Shown here: positions 40,764 to 52,020 of the stretch, one piece after another
Numbering within the stretch: the stretch's first letter is position 1
How the letters are laid out: every line of letters begins with the position of its first letter
NCBI GenBank assembly: GCA_023376005.1
Contig: CM042141.1
Location: forward strand, 95,706,010 to 95,770,009
DNA from: Doryteuthis pealeii
Taxonomy: Eukaryota; Mollusca; Cephalopoda; Myopsida; Loliginidae
DNA: 64,000 nucleotides
Direction of reading: 5' to 3'
The notes under the pieces: model-generated
The model's input: the letters and a program-made list of their open reading frames with translations, nothing else
Told to the model about the DNA's origin: nothing
Database searches by the model: none
Translations under genes and position numbers: made by a program

Positions 40764-40943
40764 GTTGACAACAGCTAGAATTTATCAAACCAAAAATAAT
40801 AATATTGTTGAAAGAAAGTGCAGGCTTCTTGTAAATCAAGACATAGGTTAACATGGAAGGAGTTGAAGGGACATTTCATGCAGGAGGAAATGAGCCCACA
40901 CTTACGAAAATGTGATGTAACAATTTGAACAATTATATATATC
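39572..40943. other. AT-rich, mostly unclassified
   Basis: Contains (CT)n at 40709-40761 and a small SINE-E piece (CCATCTATGGGCCAAAATAG) near 40030. No gene supported. Confidence 0.45.
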
Positions 40944-41232
40944 TACCAACCCTTCCGCAAGAGTAGGATGTGACACATGGCCAATTTCTTAAGCAGAGTT
41001 TAACAGGTTTGAATTCAGAGTTTCCCTTCTCCTAGACTGGTTGCCTAACCAATGTTAAGGAGCCCAGTCTTCCCTACAATTTAACCCTAGCTGGTAGGAG
41101 AATAGTTAAATTCATGCGTTTCCAAAAAGTACTAGTGCTCTGTAAAATACAAATAGCCTTGTCCAGGATTTGAACTCTGGTTGCTGAGTCCATTTTTCTA
41201 CACTGATAACCATTACACCACAAACATGTCCA
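40944..41232 (-). mobile_element. SINE-B copy, near full length
   Basis: TCTACCAACCCTTCCGCAAG, 'AGACTGGTTGCCTAACC', 'CTTGTCCAGGATTTGAAC', 'TAACCATTACACCAC'. Confidence 0.85.
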
Positions 41233-41269
41233 TACTTGATACCATATAATTGATTACTAAAAAATAAAT

Positions 41270-41345
41270 TTACAATTAAATAACCCAACAAGGGTTGACA
41301 TGTTGTAAAATCAACTGATCAACCAGCCAATCAAATTATTCAATA
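41270..41345 (+). mobile_element. Shared SINE tail, orphan copy
   Basis: ATTAAATAACCCAACAAGGG, 'TTGACATGTTGTAAAATC', (CAACC)-rich end. Confidence 0.55.
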
Positions 41346-42090
41346 TATTAAAGTTCACTGGTTAACTAATGAAGAAAATTCTTAAAATTAAAGTTCAAAG
41401 GGGGGGGGGGTATTATCCTATAAAATGTAGATATACAGAGTTTTCACAAATTCCATGTACATTTTTAAAAATTGTAAAACTTTATTTGTATTATAATTTT
41501 TTAAATTGCATACGTACTTTATGGACACCTCGTACAACTAACAGATAGGATTGCACATTGTCTGTATACAAAATAGGGAAGAAAATTCTTTAAATTAAAG
41601 TTCACTGGGGAGGGGATATTATCTTATGAAATACATATTTCAACTAACACATTGGATTGCACATTGTCCACAAAATTGTGAAGAAAATACTTAGAATGAA
41701 AGCTCACTGGTGGATAGGGGGATTATCCTCTGAAATGGAGATATACAACTAACACATGGGATTACACATTATCTATCTAAAAAAGTAGTGGAGAATATTC
41801 TTGAAATTAAAGTTCATTGAGGGGGGAGGGTATTGTACATTGTCTAAAAAAATTCTGAAGAAAATTACAGATTATGGGAGTGGGGAGCGGCTATTAACCT
41901 ATGAAATGTATATTACAACTTACACACTGGCTTGCACATTGTCCACAAAACTGTGAAGAAAATTCTTAAAATCAAAGTTCCCTGGGAGTGGGGAGGAGGC
42001 TATTATCCTATAAAATGTATATTACAACTAACACATGGGGATTGCACTTCAATTCTACAAAACAATGAAGAAAATTCTTTCATGAAAATC
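41346..42090. repeat. Minisatellite, about 100-bp unit, about 7 copies
   Basis: GAAGAAAATT recurs near 41371, 41578, 41680, 41790, 41857, 41955 and 42067, each followed by AAAGTTCACTGG-like, a G-rich run, 'ATTATCCTATGAAATG' and 'GGATTGCACATTGTC'. The first interval has an extra 100 bp. Confidence 0.8.
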
Positions 42091-42180
42091 AAAAGAATGA
42101 TTTATATTTGTACATGAACATTTTGCAGTTATTATTTCTATATCTTTACTTTTCATGGATAATCTCCACATCCATCAATA

Positions 42181-42310
42181 CATCTATAAAGGGCAGTTGT
42201 GTGTATGTATGTCTGGCTGAAACTATGAAAATAAAACAATTAATGGCAAAGTAAATATATGTACACAATCACTATCACCAGATCTTGCTTTTTAAGCAAA
42301 AAATATGAAG
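42181..42310 (+). mobile_element. Helitron-3 5-prime fragment
   Basis: A|TCTATAAAGGGCAGTTGTG, 'GAAACTATGAAAATAAAAC' and 'CCAGATCTTGCTTTTTAAGC', matching 56800-56962 and 11575-11707 in reverse. Confidence 0.55.
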
Positions 42311-43250
42311 ATTTCAATTACATTTGTGAAGATAATTAAAAAATAAAATTTAATTAGTAACATGGATTTTTTTCATTTAATATTTCAAATAGGAGACATT
42401 AATTTTTCTTTTCAGAATGTCTATGCACTTTTTCTTTTCTAACGCCCACCAGGCCAGATCAAGGCAAAATAAGGATGTTAATGGGGCATCCTGCAAGGAT
42501 CTAACTCACTATTCAGTAATAATGGATCTGCAAGACTAATTTCTTGCTTTCTTCCTACCCAGGCAATGTCGTGTAGCTATCTCTAGTTCTGAATAAATCA
42601 GACCCCTCAATTTCTTTGCTTCTTTTGCACAAGAATATGAATTTATGACATTGGGTACTAGTAATGCTGTATCTCTTGTTTTTACCCATTTATCAAACAT
42701 TTTGCCGGGCAAATGATCCTCATGTGACCACACTGAATTGTCCAGCTCTTTTTCCTCTCTTTATTTTTTTTACATGTTTCTCTATTTGTTTTGTTTTTTC
42801 TTCTTTTTTCTTTTTTATATGTGATTTATAAACCATTGATATTTACCCCCCCCCCCCATCTTCATGTTTATCCGACCTTCCAAAACGCTGGCTTCGACTG
42901 TGATTGATATGAGTCTACTCGACTAGTTCCTCCAACTGCTTTGACTCCAGAAGTTGGGATCTTTCTTGGACACTTCATCAAAAGATATTCACTGTTTGAC
43001 AGCCAATTCAAAGAGTTTCTCAAAGCGTCACTCAGTATGATCACAGTTCAAGTTTGGTCAAGTGTTGCATCTTTTCTACTTGTAGACAAGAAACCAAAAA
43101 GCCAAAAAACAGGCAGTTTTCTCAATATAGATTTGACTTTGTTTGCAGACATTCTAGACAATGCATAAATAAGTGCACTGCTATAGCAGAAAATGGTAAT
43201 AAAAATATTGGTACACTTGGTGCGGGGGAATATGTTTGGGACTATCCATG
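42311..43250. other. Mostly unclassified; one unrecognised open frame
   Basis: Frame 42941-43168 (plus, 75 codons, 'GIFLGHFIKRYSLFDSQF', 'LSMITVQVWSSVASFLL') has balanced composition but no motif I recognise. A poly-C run lies at 42847-42857. Confidence 0.3.
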
Positions 43251-43254
43251 ATAT

Positions 43255-43372
43255 ACTAACACTTGTGTAATGGTTACTGTCATTGGAAACAGACATGTGA
43301 AATGCAAACAGATTTGAACTCGTGTTGCTGTATTTGTTTCCTACTATGAAAAACCATTACACAATGAGCGCC
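43255..43372. mobile_element. Two SINE-B head fragments in opposite orientation
   Basis: TGTGTAATGGTTACTGTCAT (plus) is followed by 'GATTTGAACTCGTG' and 'AACCATTACACAATG' (minus), giving a small inverted pair. Confidence 0.5.
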
Positions 43373-43375
43373 CCA

Positions 43376-43565
43376 TAAAAGTTGGAGTGCACAGTGATTG
43401 AAATGTGTTGTGTCTCCATAAATGCTGGGTGTACAGTGAGGGAAATGTTGTGTGTCTTTATAAAGGCTGGAGTGCATAGTGGTTGAAATATGTTGTGTTT
43501 CCATAAATGCTGGAGTGTACAGTGGCCCATAAATGCTGGAGTGTACAGTGGCTGAAATGTTATGC
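43376..43565. repeat. Minisatellite, about 43-bp unit, 5 copies
   Basis: Unit: GGAGTGTACAGTGGTTGAAA, TGTTGTGTCTCCATAAATGC. One unit is shortened to 26 bp. Confidence 0.85.
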
Positions 43566-44029
43566 ATATAGCAACCAAAATGAGAATAATAATCTGAATC
43601 TTGTAAATAAAATCTTTACTATGATTACTACTGATTACAACTGATTATTACTATTATTACTATCATTACTAGATTATTATAACTACTACTAATCATTATT
43701 ATTATTACTATAATTATTTTTACTATGGAATGTACAGTGGTTGAAATGAGGATGATAATCTGAACCTTGTAAATAAAATCTTTCTTATTTTGAAATAGTA
43801 ATTTGGACTCTTATTATTAATTGGCTGATGGCTATAACAGACTTGCCAAAAACTTACTTCCTAATTAATAAAGTTCTATAACTTTATTTATGACTAATGG
43901 TATATAGGAATCATTTATGCATTCTAAGAATAAAAAGAAAACTGTTTGCTCTCCTAATAATTAGTAATGTATTTGCTAAATCTGTATTAACCTTTTTATT
44001 ATTTGTTTGAATTTTTTAGATGAGGCTTG
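43566..44029. other. AT-rich with ATT/ACT runs
   Basis: Trinucleotide-like ATT and ACT repeats between 43615 and 43735. No gene. Confidence 0.5.
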
Positions 44030-44034
44030 ATAAT

Positions 44035-44505
44035 TTGGATTATTTGGATTTTCTTTTACTGATGTCCTCATCTTTATCATGATATATAAAAACATAATGT
44101 TTCGACCGTTGTACTCTACAGTCTTCTTCAAGAGCACCGTTTCTATCCATGTATAGCAATGATTCAACTTGGGAAATGTTTTTTTTATTATAATAGTTTG
44201 ACAGTTAAGCAAACAGGGTGTTGAAGAACTTATGAAGATCTCATTCAATTTTTTTTTTTTAAATGATTTTGATGCTTCTCAGATTGATAGGCATGCAAAA
44301 ATAATTACGTGATTATTTGAATGAGATTTTCATAAGTTCTTCAATGTCTTGTTTTACTTAACTGTCAAACTATTACGTTTCAAAAATGATTTCCCAAGTT
44401 GAATCATTGCTATACTCAGATAGAAATGATACTCTAGAAGAAGGTCATAGGGTACAACAGCCGAAATGTGTTTTTATATATCACAATAAAAATGAAGACA
44501 ACAGT
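44035..44505. mobile_element. Group H large inverted repeat
   Basis: Arms of about 190 bp (AACTTGGGAAATG / ATTTCCCAAGTT; TTTGACAGTTAAGC / TTAACTGTCAAA) around a centre near 44250-44290. The left arm carries a hammerhead-like core on the minus strand (44132-44099: TTGAAGA, A, GACTGT/ACGGTC, GAAACA). The right arm carries a plus-strand relative near 44431-44466 (TAGAAGA...CCGAAATG). Confidence 0.7.
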
Positions 44506-44515
44506 CCAAAAATCA

Positions 44516-44934
44516 TCTATTAATAATGAAGATTCACTTCTGGTTTTTGTCTGTAACAAAAACTACATCACTGCTTACGTCACACTGCCTAAAATCGTCA
44601 TAAATAGAATACACTCAAAATTTGAGCATGCAATGTTAGACAGTCCTCATTGTTTTTTTAAACAAGTTTAATAAATACATACCTGGTATTATCTATCTAT
44701 ATATAGTTTTTTTTTTTTTAAATATATATTTAAACTTATCAGAACTAAGTTTCCATTTCAAATTTTTTATTTTTTACTCCTTTAATAAATTTATTTTACT
44801 TTTTACGCCTTTAATAAATTTGATGATTTTACTTTACTTATGATACAAACTCTCTGATATTAAATTTTCAACTCCCATCCCCTCAGGCAATATTTATTTT
44901 ACGTCACCCAGAGGGCGTTTTTTTATTTCGCTAG
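44516..44934 (+). mobile_element. Helitron-1 copy
   Basis: Starts A|TCTATTAATAATGAAG and ends CGCTAG|T. Hairpin region 'CACCCAGAGGGCG' lies 13-14 nt before CTAG. Shares 'ACTACATCACTGCTTACGTC' and 'TTTCCATTTCAAATTTTT' with other copies. Confidence 0.7.
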
Positions 44935-45114
44935 TTATAATAATCTTTTTATGTTTAACAGTCTTTTCTTTTTCTTTTTAATTCTTCTTTTATATTTTCA
45001 ATTATGCTATTGTTTGGTATATTTGTGTTGCATTGCCTGTTCTATATTCTTATCCTATTATAGTACTTAGCTTCTATCTTCTTGTGTCTCTTTTCTGCTG
45101 GACGGACATCTCTT

Positions 45115-45545
45115 GTTTATATACCCGTTCAATTGCTGGGTATATAATGGGGAGAGAGTAGAGAGGAGAGGAGATGAGATTCTTACTGGTCTGTTTTGGT
45201 GGCAGCTATCTCTTCTTCTTCCTCTTCTGGGCTGACATCTTCCTTCTTCTGGGTTGGGTCGTCTATGCTCATTTCTTGGTTGCAATAATTAAGCAAGACT
45301 TAATTGTTTTACAAGACATTTTATTCTTAATTAAAAACCCAAAGCCCAAAAGGGTTTTCAACCACTCGGTGAGAAGTTGGCATCTTAGGAGCGAATGATC
45401 CTTATGTCTGCTCCTTTTGACTAATGGCCAAAATCTGACAAACTAAATCAGTTCCCTTCTCACGCTTGCCTTCAGCCAATCAGCAATTGGTGTCCAGGCC
45501 AGAGAATGTGAATTGTCTTGTCAATCACTTTTACAACTTCCTACA
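45115..45545 (+). mobile_element. Block G, putative solo LTR
   Basis: Begins near TATATACCCGTTCAATTGC, has a TATA box GGGTATATAATGGGGAGA (45138), and ends near the CCAAT-containing 'CTTCAGCCAATCAGC' and 'ACAACTTCCTACA'. Parts recur at 47602-47865 and 48760-48957. No coding sequence. LTR identity is inferred from length, TATA and lack of coding capacity. Confidence 0.5.
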
Positions 45546-45599
45546 ACGAATAATAGTATATTTCGATGTATCATACTGTTATTTGAATTTGACACAAAT

Positions 45600-45785
45600 T
45601 ATGTAACACCCTGCTATCTCTGTTGGGCTGATTGTCCCTCTGTTCTTCTGATTTGCTTTCTTGGGACTTCTTGGGGCTTCTTCATCTCTTTGTCCATTGT
45701 TGTTTTTAGTAAGAAACACAAAGATTTTAATATGTTTAGACGTGTTCATTTAGCCCAAGTTAACCATAACACACGGAAGAAGTAG
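45600..45785 (+). mobile_element. Block G companion segment
   Basis: Matches 6165-6320 (CCTCTGTTCTTCTGATTTGC, 'CTTGGGGCTTCTTCATCTC', 'TTTTTAGTAAGAAACACAAA'). Confidence 0.5.
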
Positions 45786-46206
45786 CCATAGACAAACAGA
45801 AGTGTTAAATCATGATATATAAATGATCATTTAGGACAGAAATTATGTTACTTGCACTATAAACCACAAAAGATAAAACAGGGAAAAGCTGAAAAAACTC
45901 AACAAAGTAATCCCCTTATTAGAATTGTAATTTTTATGGTAATTGAAATTTTAGATATTCTATCCAAATTATCTCACTTGGTCATGAATTATTTATTTAT
46001 TGGATAAGATCTGATGTAAAGAATGTAAGTTATGTTAAAAAAAATTCAAAGATGAAAAAGCAACAAAGACAAATCAAAATTTTAAAAATGGTGGAGTGAA
46101 AAATTTGCTAAAACTTCAGATTAAATTTATTGGAAATTTTCATAAAGATGGAAGCTCAGCACTCAAATTTTTATAAAAGTTCTGGTTTGTGTTATTTAGG
46201 ATACGA
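45786..46206. other. Unclassified AT-rich stretch
   Basis: No feature recognised. Confidence 0.4.
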
Positions 46207-46785
46207 CTGATTATAGTGTGTCATAAAAGTGCAGAGATTGAAACTGTATTTACCAAGATAGAAATGAAGAATGAATGGAACATTAATTTTTTTCAGAATA
46301 CAAGGTGTGTCATAAAAGTATTGAGACTGAAGCTGTATTTACCACATGAACAATGAATGGAACATTATTTTTTTTCAGAATACAAGGTGTGTCATAAAAG
46401 TATTGAGATTAAAGCTGTATTTACCAAGATAGAAATGAACAATGAATGGAATGTTGATTTTTTCAGAATACAAGGTGTGTCATAAAAGTACCAAGTTTTA
46501 AGTTGTATTTACCATGAATAATGAATGAAACGTTTTTTTTTCAGATAAAAGGGTGCATCATAAAAGTATTGAGATTGAAGCTGTATTTACCAAGATAGAA
46601 ATGAACAATGAATGGAACATTCATTTTTTTTCAGAATACAAGGTGTGTCATAAAAGTTCCGAGTTTGAAGTTGTATTTACCAAGATAGAAATGAACAATG
46701 AATGGAATGTTAATTTTTTCAGAATACAATGTGTGTCAAAAAGTACAAAAAATCTCGATACTTTTTTGACACGCTTTGTATATAT
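46207..46785 (+). repeat. Tandem array of a mariner-type MITE interior, about 87-bp unit
   Basis: GTGTCATAAAAGT-type unit starts at 46217, 46307, 46389, 46477, 46555, 46645 and 46733. Unit: ACAAGGTGTGTCATAAAAGT, 'GAAGCTGTATTTACCAAG', 'GAACAATGAATGGAA', TTTTTTCAGAAT. The last unit ends with the inverted terminus 'CTCGATACTTTTTTGACACG'. Single-unit counterpart at 25219-25355. Confidence 0.85.
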
Positions 46786-46795
46786 TTAAGAACTC

Positions 46796-47130
46796 CCCCA
46801 TATGAGCAGGATGCGACACATGGTCAATTTCTTAAACCGAGTTTAAAACGTTTGAATTCAAAGTTTTCCTTCTCCTAGACTGGTTGCCTAATGTTCACAC
46901 AAGTTCAAATCCTGGACAAGGCTGTTAGCATTTCACATAGTGCTAATAGCATTGGGAAAGGTATAAATCCAGCTGTTCTCCTTCGAGCTATGGGTAAGTA
47001 GTAGGGTGAATTGGACTCTTTAAATTTGCTTAGGCAACCAGTCTATGAGAAGGAAAACTGTAAATTCAAACCTGTTAAACTTCATTGACTTTGTATTACA
47101 TCCTACTCATATGGTGGGGTTGGTAAATAT
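46796..47130. mobile_element. Two SINE-B pieces in opposite orientation
   Basis: 46796-46890 is a minus-strand 3-prime end (GATGCGACACATGGTCAATT, 'GACTGGTTGCCTAA'). 46890-47130 is a plus-strand copy (AGTTCAAATCCTGGACAAGG ... 'GGCAACCAGTCTATGAG'). Confidence 0.7.
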
Positions 47131-47139
47131 GTATACAGG

Positions 47140-47300
47140 GTGTTTAAAAAAAAATATGATATCATTTGAGAGATACAGGATGTTTCAGAAAAATTGATAT
47201 CATTTCATAATCTAATAACTTGACCAATTCTTAAAATTCTCTGAAATCAAACCTATTAAACTCTGCTTAAGAAACTGACCATGTGTCACATGTGTCACTG
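47140..47300. mobile_element. Fragment shared with 13250-13345, plus SINE-B end
   Basis: ACAGGGTGTTTAAAAAAAAA, 'ATCATTTGAGAGATACAGG' and 'AATCTAATAACTTGACC' occur in inverse complement at 13250-13345. In both places the piece sits beside a SINE-B 3-prime end. Confidence 0.5.
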
Positions 47301-47309
47301 TTCTTCTAC

Positions 47310-47390
47310 AAGGATGGCTTTGGCACTAAATAACCCTTGAAGGTTGATATACCATTAAACAAAAGAAACCAAACTAAACCAAATTCATCA
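47310..47390 (+). mobile_element. Shared SINE tail, orphan copy
   Basis: GGCACTAAATAACCCTTGAA, 'GGTTGATATACCATTAAAC', AAACCAAAC end. Confidence 0.55.
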
Positions 47391-47601
47391 GTTTTTTCTT
47401 TCAGGTTAATGCATAGCATTTCCTTATTATTTTATTGATTTTTTTAAGGAAAAGAATGCATAAAGAATTATTTTTAATGAACAAGGAGGTGAGTTCAATG
47501 AAAATGAAAAATGAATTAACTAATTAGTAATATGATATTTTCAGGAAATCCAGGCGGAAGATATTGAAAATGTCAAAGTGAAAATCATGAAACCTAACTA
47601 T

Positions 47602-47865
47602 TGTTATATACCTGTTCATCTGTCGGGTATATAATGGGGAGAGAGTAGAGGGTAGAGGAGATGGATTCTTTCTGGTTCTGCTTCATTGGCAGCCATCTTC
47701 TTCTCCTGGGCTGATTCCTTCCTTCCTTCTCCTGGGCTGATTCCTTCCTTCCTTCTTCTAGGCTGGGTTGTCTGCTTATTTCTTGTTGATAATAATTAAA
47801 CAGGACTTAATTGTTTTCTTTATTCTTTATTAAAAATCTTTTGACCGTTTTAACTTCAAATATCA
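47602..47865 (+). mobile_element. Block G, 5-prime portion
   Basis: TGTTATATACCTGTTCATC, TATA box GGGTATATAATGGGGAGA and 'GGACTTAATTGTTTTCTTTA'. An internal duplication of CTCCTGGGCTGATTCCTTCC is present. Confidence 0.5.
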
Positions 47866-48121
47866 AACATTTTGCCTTGAAGAAGGCTGTTTTCTTTGTA
47901 TACTTAAATATTTTATATTTTTCTATCATTATTATTTTATTTCATATTCAAAATAATAATAAATAGAATACAATGTGTACATGGACAAACTCTCGGATGA
48001 ACACACATGTTGGCATTTCATTAGACCATTTTTATCCATTCAACATTTTCTTTGTTTTATTTATTTATCCTTTCTATATATATACATATATATTTTACAA
48101 CATAAATTTTATCTATCCTTT

Positions 48122-48124
<3 letters not shown>

Positions 48125-48171
<47 letters not shown>

Positions 48172-48208
48172 CAACATAAATTTTATATATATATATATAT
48201 ATATATTT
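48125..48208. repeat. (TA)n arrays with duplicated spacer
   Basis: Two (TA)n runs separated by ACAACATAAATTTTA, a spacer that occurs three times (48097, 48170, 48211). A further (TA)n lies at 48449-48487. Confidence 0.9.
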
Positions 48209-48443
48209 TACAACATAAATTTTTTTTTTTTTTGCAACATCAAGGTTTTCGTTTGGAATTCATATCACAGGACTATAAAATTTTAAAAATAAAAAATAAA
48301 AAAATAAAAATCTGTTTTCAAATGCCTTTAAAGTAATAAAGAATTCATCATTCGCATCTGATGAGTCAGGAGAGTTAGACACTTTGTCTAAGCTCCCCGA
48401 AATAGACTATAATACTAAATCTCTAAGTCTTTTGTTATTTCTT

Positions 48444-48489
<46 letters not shown>

Positions 48490-48490
<1 letters not shown>

Positions 48491-48680
48491 GACCATGGAA
48501 TATTTCTTTTTTATGATCTTTATCTTTATTATTTCTAGTCTTCTAGTGGTTATTCATAGATCAGGATCTAGCTGGTAGAGGAACTGTCCCATACTTTTTA
48601 CCCTAGTGCTTTCAACCATCTCGCTGGTCATCATCGGGGGATTGTAGGTTGTAGTGTGTTAGGTTTTTTCTTTTTATTTG
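48490..48680 (-). mobile_element. Group H-like element beside (TA)n
   Basis: Minus strand near 48645-48605: CCGATGA, T, stem GACCA/TGGTT, GAAAGC: the hammerhead-like pattern with CTGATGA changed to CCGATGA. Confidence 0.4.
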
Positions 48681-48759
48681 AATTTATTCATTCATTTATT
48701 TATTGCTCTTTCAATTTAAGAAAGCCTATCATATTTTTTGAGGGTTGTTCAAAAGTATG

Positions 48760-48957
48760 AAAGGTTTTTCTACCGCATGATGAGAAGCTGGCATCTTAGG
48801 AGCAAAGGACCCTTACGTCTGCTCTTTTCTACTAACAGCCAAAATCTAATTAACTAAATCAGTTACCTTCTCATGTTTGCCTTCAGCCAATCAGTAATTG
48901 ACATCTAGGTCAGAGAAGGTCAACTGCTGTCAATAACTTTCACAACTTTCTATTGCT
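48760..48957 (+). mobile_element. Block G, 3-prime portion
   Basis: GAGAAGCTGGCATCTTAGGA, 'CTTCAGCCAATCAGTAATTG' and 'TCACAACTTTCTATTGC', as in 45370-45545. Confidence 0.5.
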
Positions 48958-49390
48958 AAATAGTTCAATATGTAAAAAGTATAATAATCTTGATTTAACT
49001 CTCTCTCACCTTTTTCTTCTTTCTTTCCTTCTTTTCATCTTTTCATTATGTTCAATTGAAACAGATTAGCTTATCACTTCCACATACTCACCTCCTCTTT
49101 CTATCTTTCTTCTACTCTTTTTTCTTTCTTGTTATATTTTTTCTGAGTAGCATGTCCTTTTTCTTCCCTTTCTTTCTTATGATAAAAACAGAATGGTCCG
49201 TTATAGCTGAGGTGACAACAGTCATAAGAAATAAGAATTTGACGGATAAGCAGCACCAGATAATTAGGATTTACATTTTGGCATTTTATCTTGGATGATT
49301 TGGACGGTCTCATTTTTAACTAGAGGGTGTTACATGATAATAACTGTTGTACAATTAAAGAACACAAGTATTATTATTATTATCAGGAAG
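48958..49390. other. Pyrimidine-rich and unclassified
   Basis: 48958-48994 repeats a segment seen at 14083 and 14334. The rest has no recognised feature. Confidence 0.4.
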
Positions 49391-49633
49391 GGCTGGTTTA
49401 GCTCAGTCGTAGAGTATCCGCCTAGGAACCACAAGGTTCCTGGTTCAATACCGATCTCGCCAACTCAGCATGTGACAGGCACAGGGATCTGTGTGGTAAA
49501 ATAAGGAGCTGATTGTAGGTGTGGTGCTCCACTCAGATGCCAAAACAATATTTTATCTAGTGCTAGTGAAAGGGGATAGACTCCCTCACCGTTTGGCTGA
49601 TACTGACTTTAGGCCACCCCAACAACTACTTAT
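49391..49633 (+). mobile_element. SINE-A copy, full length
   Basis: GGTTTAGCTCAGTCGTAGAG, hairpin AGGAACCACAAGGTTCC, B box GGTTCAATACC, body and 3-prime end TAGGCCACCCCAACAAC, then (TTA)n and (TTG)n. Confidence 0.88.
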
Positions 49634-50141
49634 TATCTTTATTATTATTTTATTATTATTTTATTATTATTATTGTTGTTGTTGTTGTGTTTTCCTAACC
49701 CTTTCATCTCTAGGGTATGCAAACCATTTTCTGGTTGGATGAGTTCTAGACACTCAAAATATGTAGTGAATCGCACCACTTCACCCAGAATTGTATTTTC
49801 TCAGTCAAATTTATCACACAAATGACAAGTCATTGCTTAAAGATTAATTCTAAAAAAAAATAAATAAAAGTTTTTAAAAAAAGAAAAAAAGGTGCTAAAC
49901 TTTCCATGCCGGGTAAAAGAACCGCAGACGGTCAGTGCATGACAGATGTTTCTGGGGGTGCAATAAAGCACCATTTATTTTATTTTAAAACTTTTAACTT
50001 TGAACCATGTATCTTTGAGGCATAACACAGATTCTTAAAGATACATGCTTCAAAGTTAACTGACCTGAAAAAATGTAAATCTTTGACATACAATGGTGGA
50101 ATTTAGGTTCGTTAAGTTCGATTTAACCATGAAATTATAAA
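49634..50141. other. Microsatellite then unclassified
   Basis: (TTA)n/(TTG)n to about 49690. 49895-49960 is GC-richer (GCCGGGTAAAAGAACCGCAG) and not recognised. Confidence 0.4.
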
Positions 50142-50244
50142 TCTTAATATAATGGAGATTGTGTGTTTGTCTGTCTGTAACTGAAACTGTATCATTACTC
50201 AAGTCACAATTCCCTTTCATTATTTATGTCACATTCTCCAATGT
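50142..50244 (+). mobile_element. Helitron-1 5-prime fragment
   Basis: A|TCTTAATATAATGGAGATTG then 'CTGTAACTGAAACTGTATC'. It ends where LINE sequence begins. Confidence 0.6.
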
Positions 50245-50530
50245 ACCAGTGCTACTATATGGCTGCACCACTTGGACTTTAACAAAACGATTGAAAAAAA
50301 AAACTAGACAAAAATGCTGCATGTTATTAAATACTGGAGGCAGCACCACACAAAAAACCCAGCTGTACAGCCACTTACCTCCTATCGCAAAAATCATTGA
50401 AGTAAGACATATAAAATTGTCTGGTCACTATGGAGAGGTAAGAACGAACTCATAAATGATGTTCTCCTGTAGACACCTACCCATTGACACACTAGAGTTT
50501 CCTTTTACCATAGTCCACCAGTTTTACCAA
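50245..50530 (+). pseudogene. LINE C-terminal fragment
   Basis: Frame reads VLLYGCTTWTLTKRL, then 'LYSHLPPIAKIIEVRHIK'. Same LINE as 37.6 kb, in plus orientation. Confidence 0.75.
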
Positions 50531-50559
50531 CACCATTCATATTGCTATCTCATCTATCA

Positions 50560-50645
50560 TTCATCAAATAGTAGGGTAGACTGGGCTCTTTAACCTTGGT
50601 ATGGCAACCAGTCTACAAGAAGGAAAACTCTGAATTCAAACCAAA
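50560..50645 (+). mobile_element. SINE-B internal fragment
   Basis: AAATAGTAGGGTAGACTGGG, 'GGCAACCAGTCTACAAGAAG', 'CTCTGAATTCAAACC'. Confidence 0.65.
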
Positions 50646-50704
50646 GGGACTCTCTTCTCGTTAGTCAAAACTATTTGAGAGCTCCTTCTCCCCCCTCATA
50701 TATA

Positions 50705-50960
50705 TCTTATTATAATGGAGATTGTGTGTTTTTCTGTCTGTAACCAAAACTATATTACTACTCAAGTCACAATTCCCTTAGAAAGATGGAGTGATGGAAG
50801 AGTAAGTTTCAGTTGTTCTATTTTTTCGATTATACCCCCCTCTGTTTCAAATCTTTTTATCTGCATTCTTATTTAATTTCATTGGCCTTTCTAATTTGAT
50901 ATAATATTTATTACATTAAAACTTAAATACTTGTAGCCAGAGGGTGCCTATATTTGCTCG
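50705..50960 (+). mobile_element. Helitron-1 copy, internally deleted
   Basis: A|TCTTATTATAATGGAGATTG at the start. The end CCAGAGGGTGCC...TTTGCTCG|T has CTCG in place of CTAG. 50870-50950 matches 26690-26770. Confidence 0.6.
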
Positions 50961-51523
50961 TATATTCAATATTGATAGGTCCAGCTAGTTTTTATAAAGA
51001 TAACTGATTTTTTTCTCAAAACAATACATTGGATATTTTCCAATGATTTTTAAACTGCTATCATGATTATTATATTAATGATTGATTTCTGATTTGGAAA
51101 AGCTAAAAAGTATAGGCAAAAAGTTATTTTGGTAAAAATTTAATTGTTCTAATGCATATGAAGAGATTTTTTATCACGTTTATTTAAAATTAGGAGGAAG
51201 ATATGACCCAATCAATTAGTGCAGAGAAATCAGTAATGACAGCGTGTAATGAAGGTAAATATGTCTATGTAAAATTGCTGATTCACCATTGGCTCTCTTC
51301 TTGGAAATATATTGCTTGTTAATGAACAGATGAGAGTAGAAAAAACTGAACAAATTAAATTAGAGAGGAAATAATTGGTATTGCAATGAGATTTAGCATT
51401 GCTTAATCAAACTTTATAATAATGTTAAAAATATCTCCTACTTTTGCAAAGTTCATATATAACTGTGAAAATAACTGATAATAATCTTAAAGCAGCTATC
51501 CAATGCATTTTATTTGGAAACAC
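50961..51523. other. Unclassified AT-rich stretch
   Basis: No feature recognised. Confidence 0.4.
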
Positions 51524-52020
51524 ATTTCCAATGAATTTTTATAGTAAAAATCATTTCCAATGCATTTTTATATTAAAAGTCGTTTCCAATGCATTTTTAT
51601 AGTAAAAATCATTTCCAATGCATTTAATGCATTTTTATATAAAAGTCATTTCCAATGCATTTTTATAGTAAAAATCATTTCCAATGCATTTTTATATTAA
51701 AAGTCATTTCCAATGCATTTTTATAGTAAAAATCATTTCCAATGCATTTTATATAAAATCATTTCCAATGCATTTTTATATTAAAAGTCATTTCCAATGC
51801 ATTTTTATAGTAAAAATCATTTCCAATGCATTTTATATAAAGTCATTTCCAATGCATTTTTATAAAAAATCATTTCCAATGCATTTTTATATCATTCCAA
51901 ATATTAAAAGTCATTTCCAATGCATTTTTATAGTAAAAATAATTTTTATAGCAAAGGTCATTGACCCATGCATTTGTATAAAAAAATCATTTGCAATGCA
52001 TTTTTATAGTAAACTGTATT
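51524..52020. repeat. Minisatellite, about 30-bp unit, about 16 copies
   Basis: Unit CATTTCCAATGCATTTTTAT with alternating AGTAAAAAT and ATTAAAAGT spacers, giving a two-step higher-order pattern. The long open frame across it (HFYIKSHFQCIF repeats) is produced by the repeat. Confidence 0.92.

Noticed and set aside
42941..43168. 75-residue open frame as a real gene
   Set aside because: No motif recognised, no splice or promoter context that I can defend; mentioned only as unclassified.
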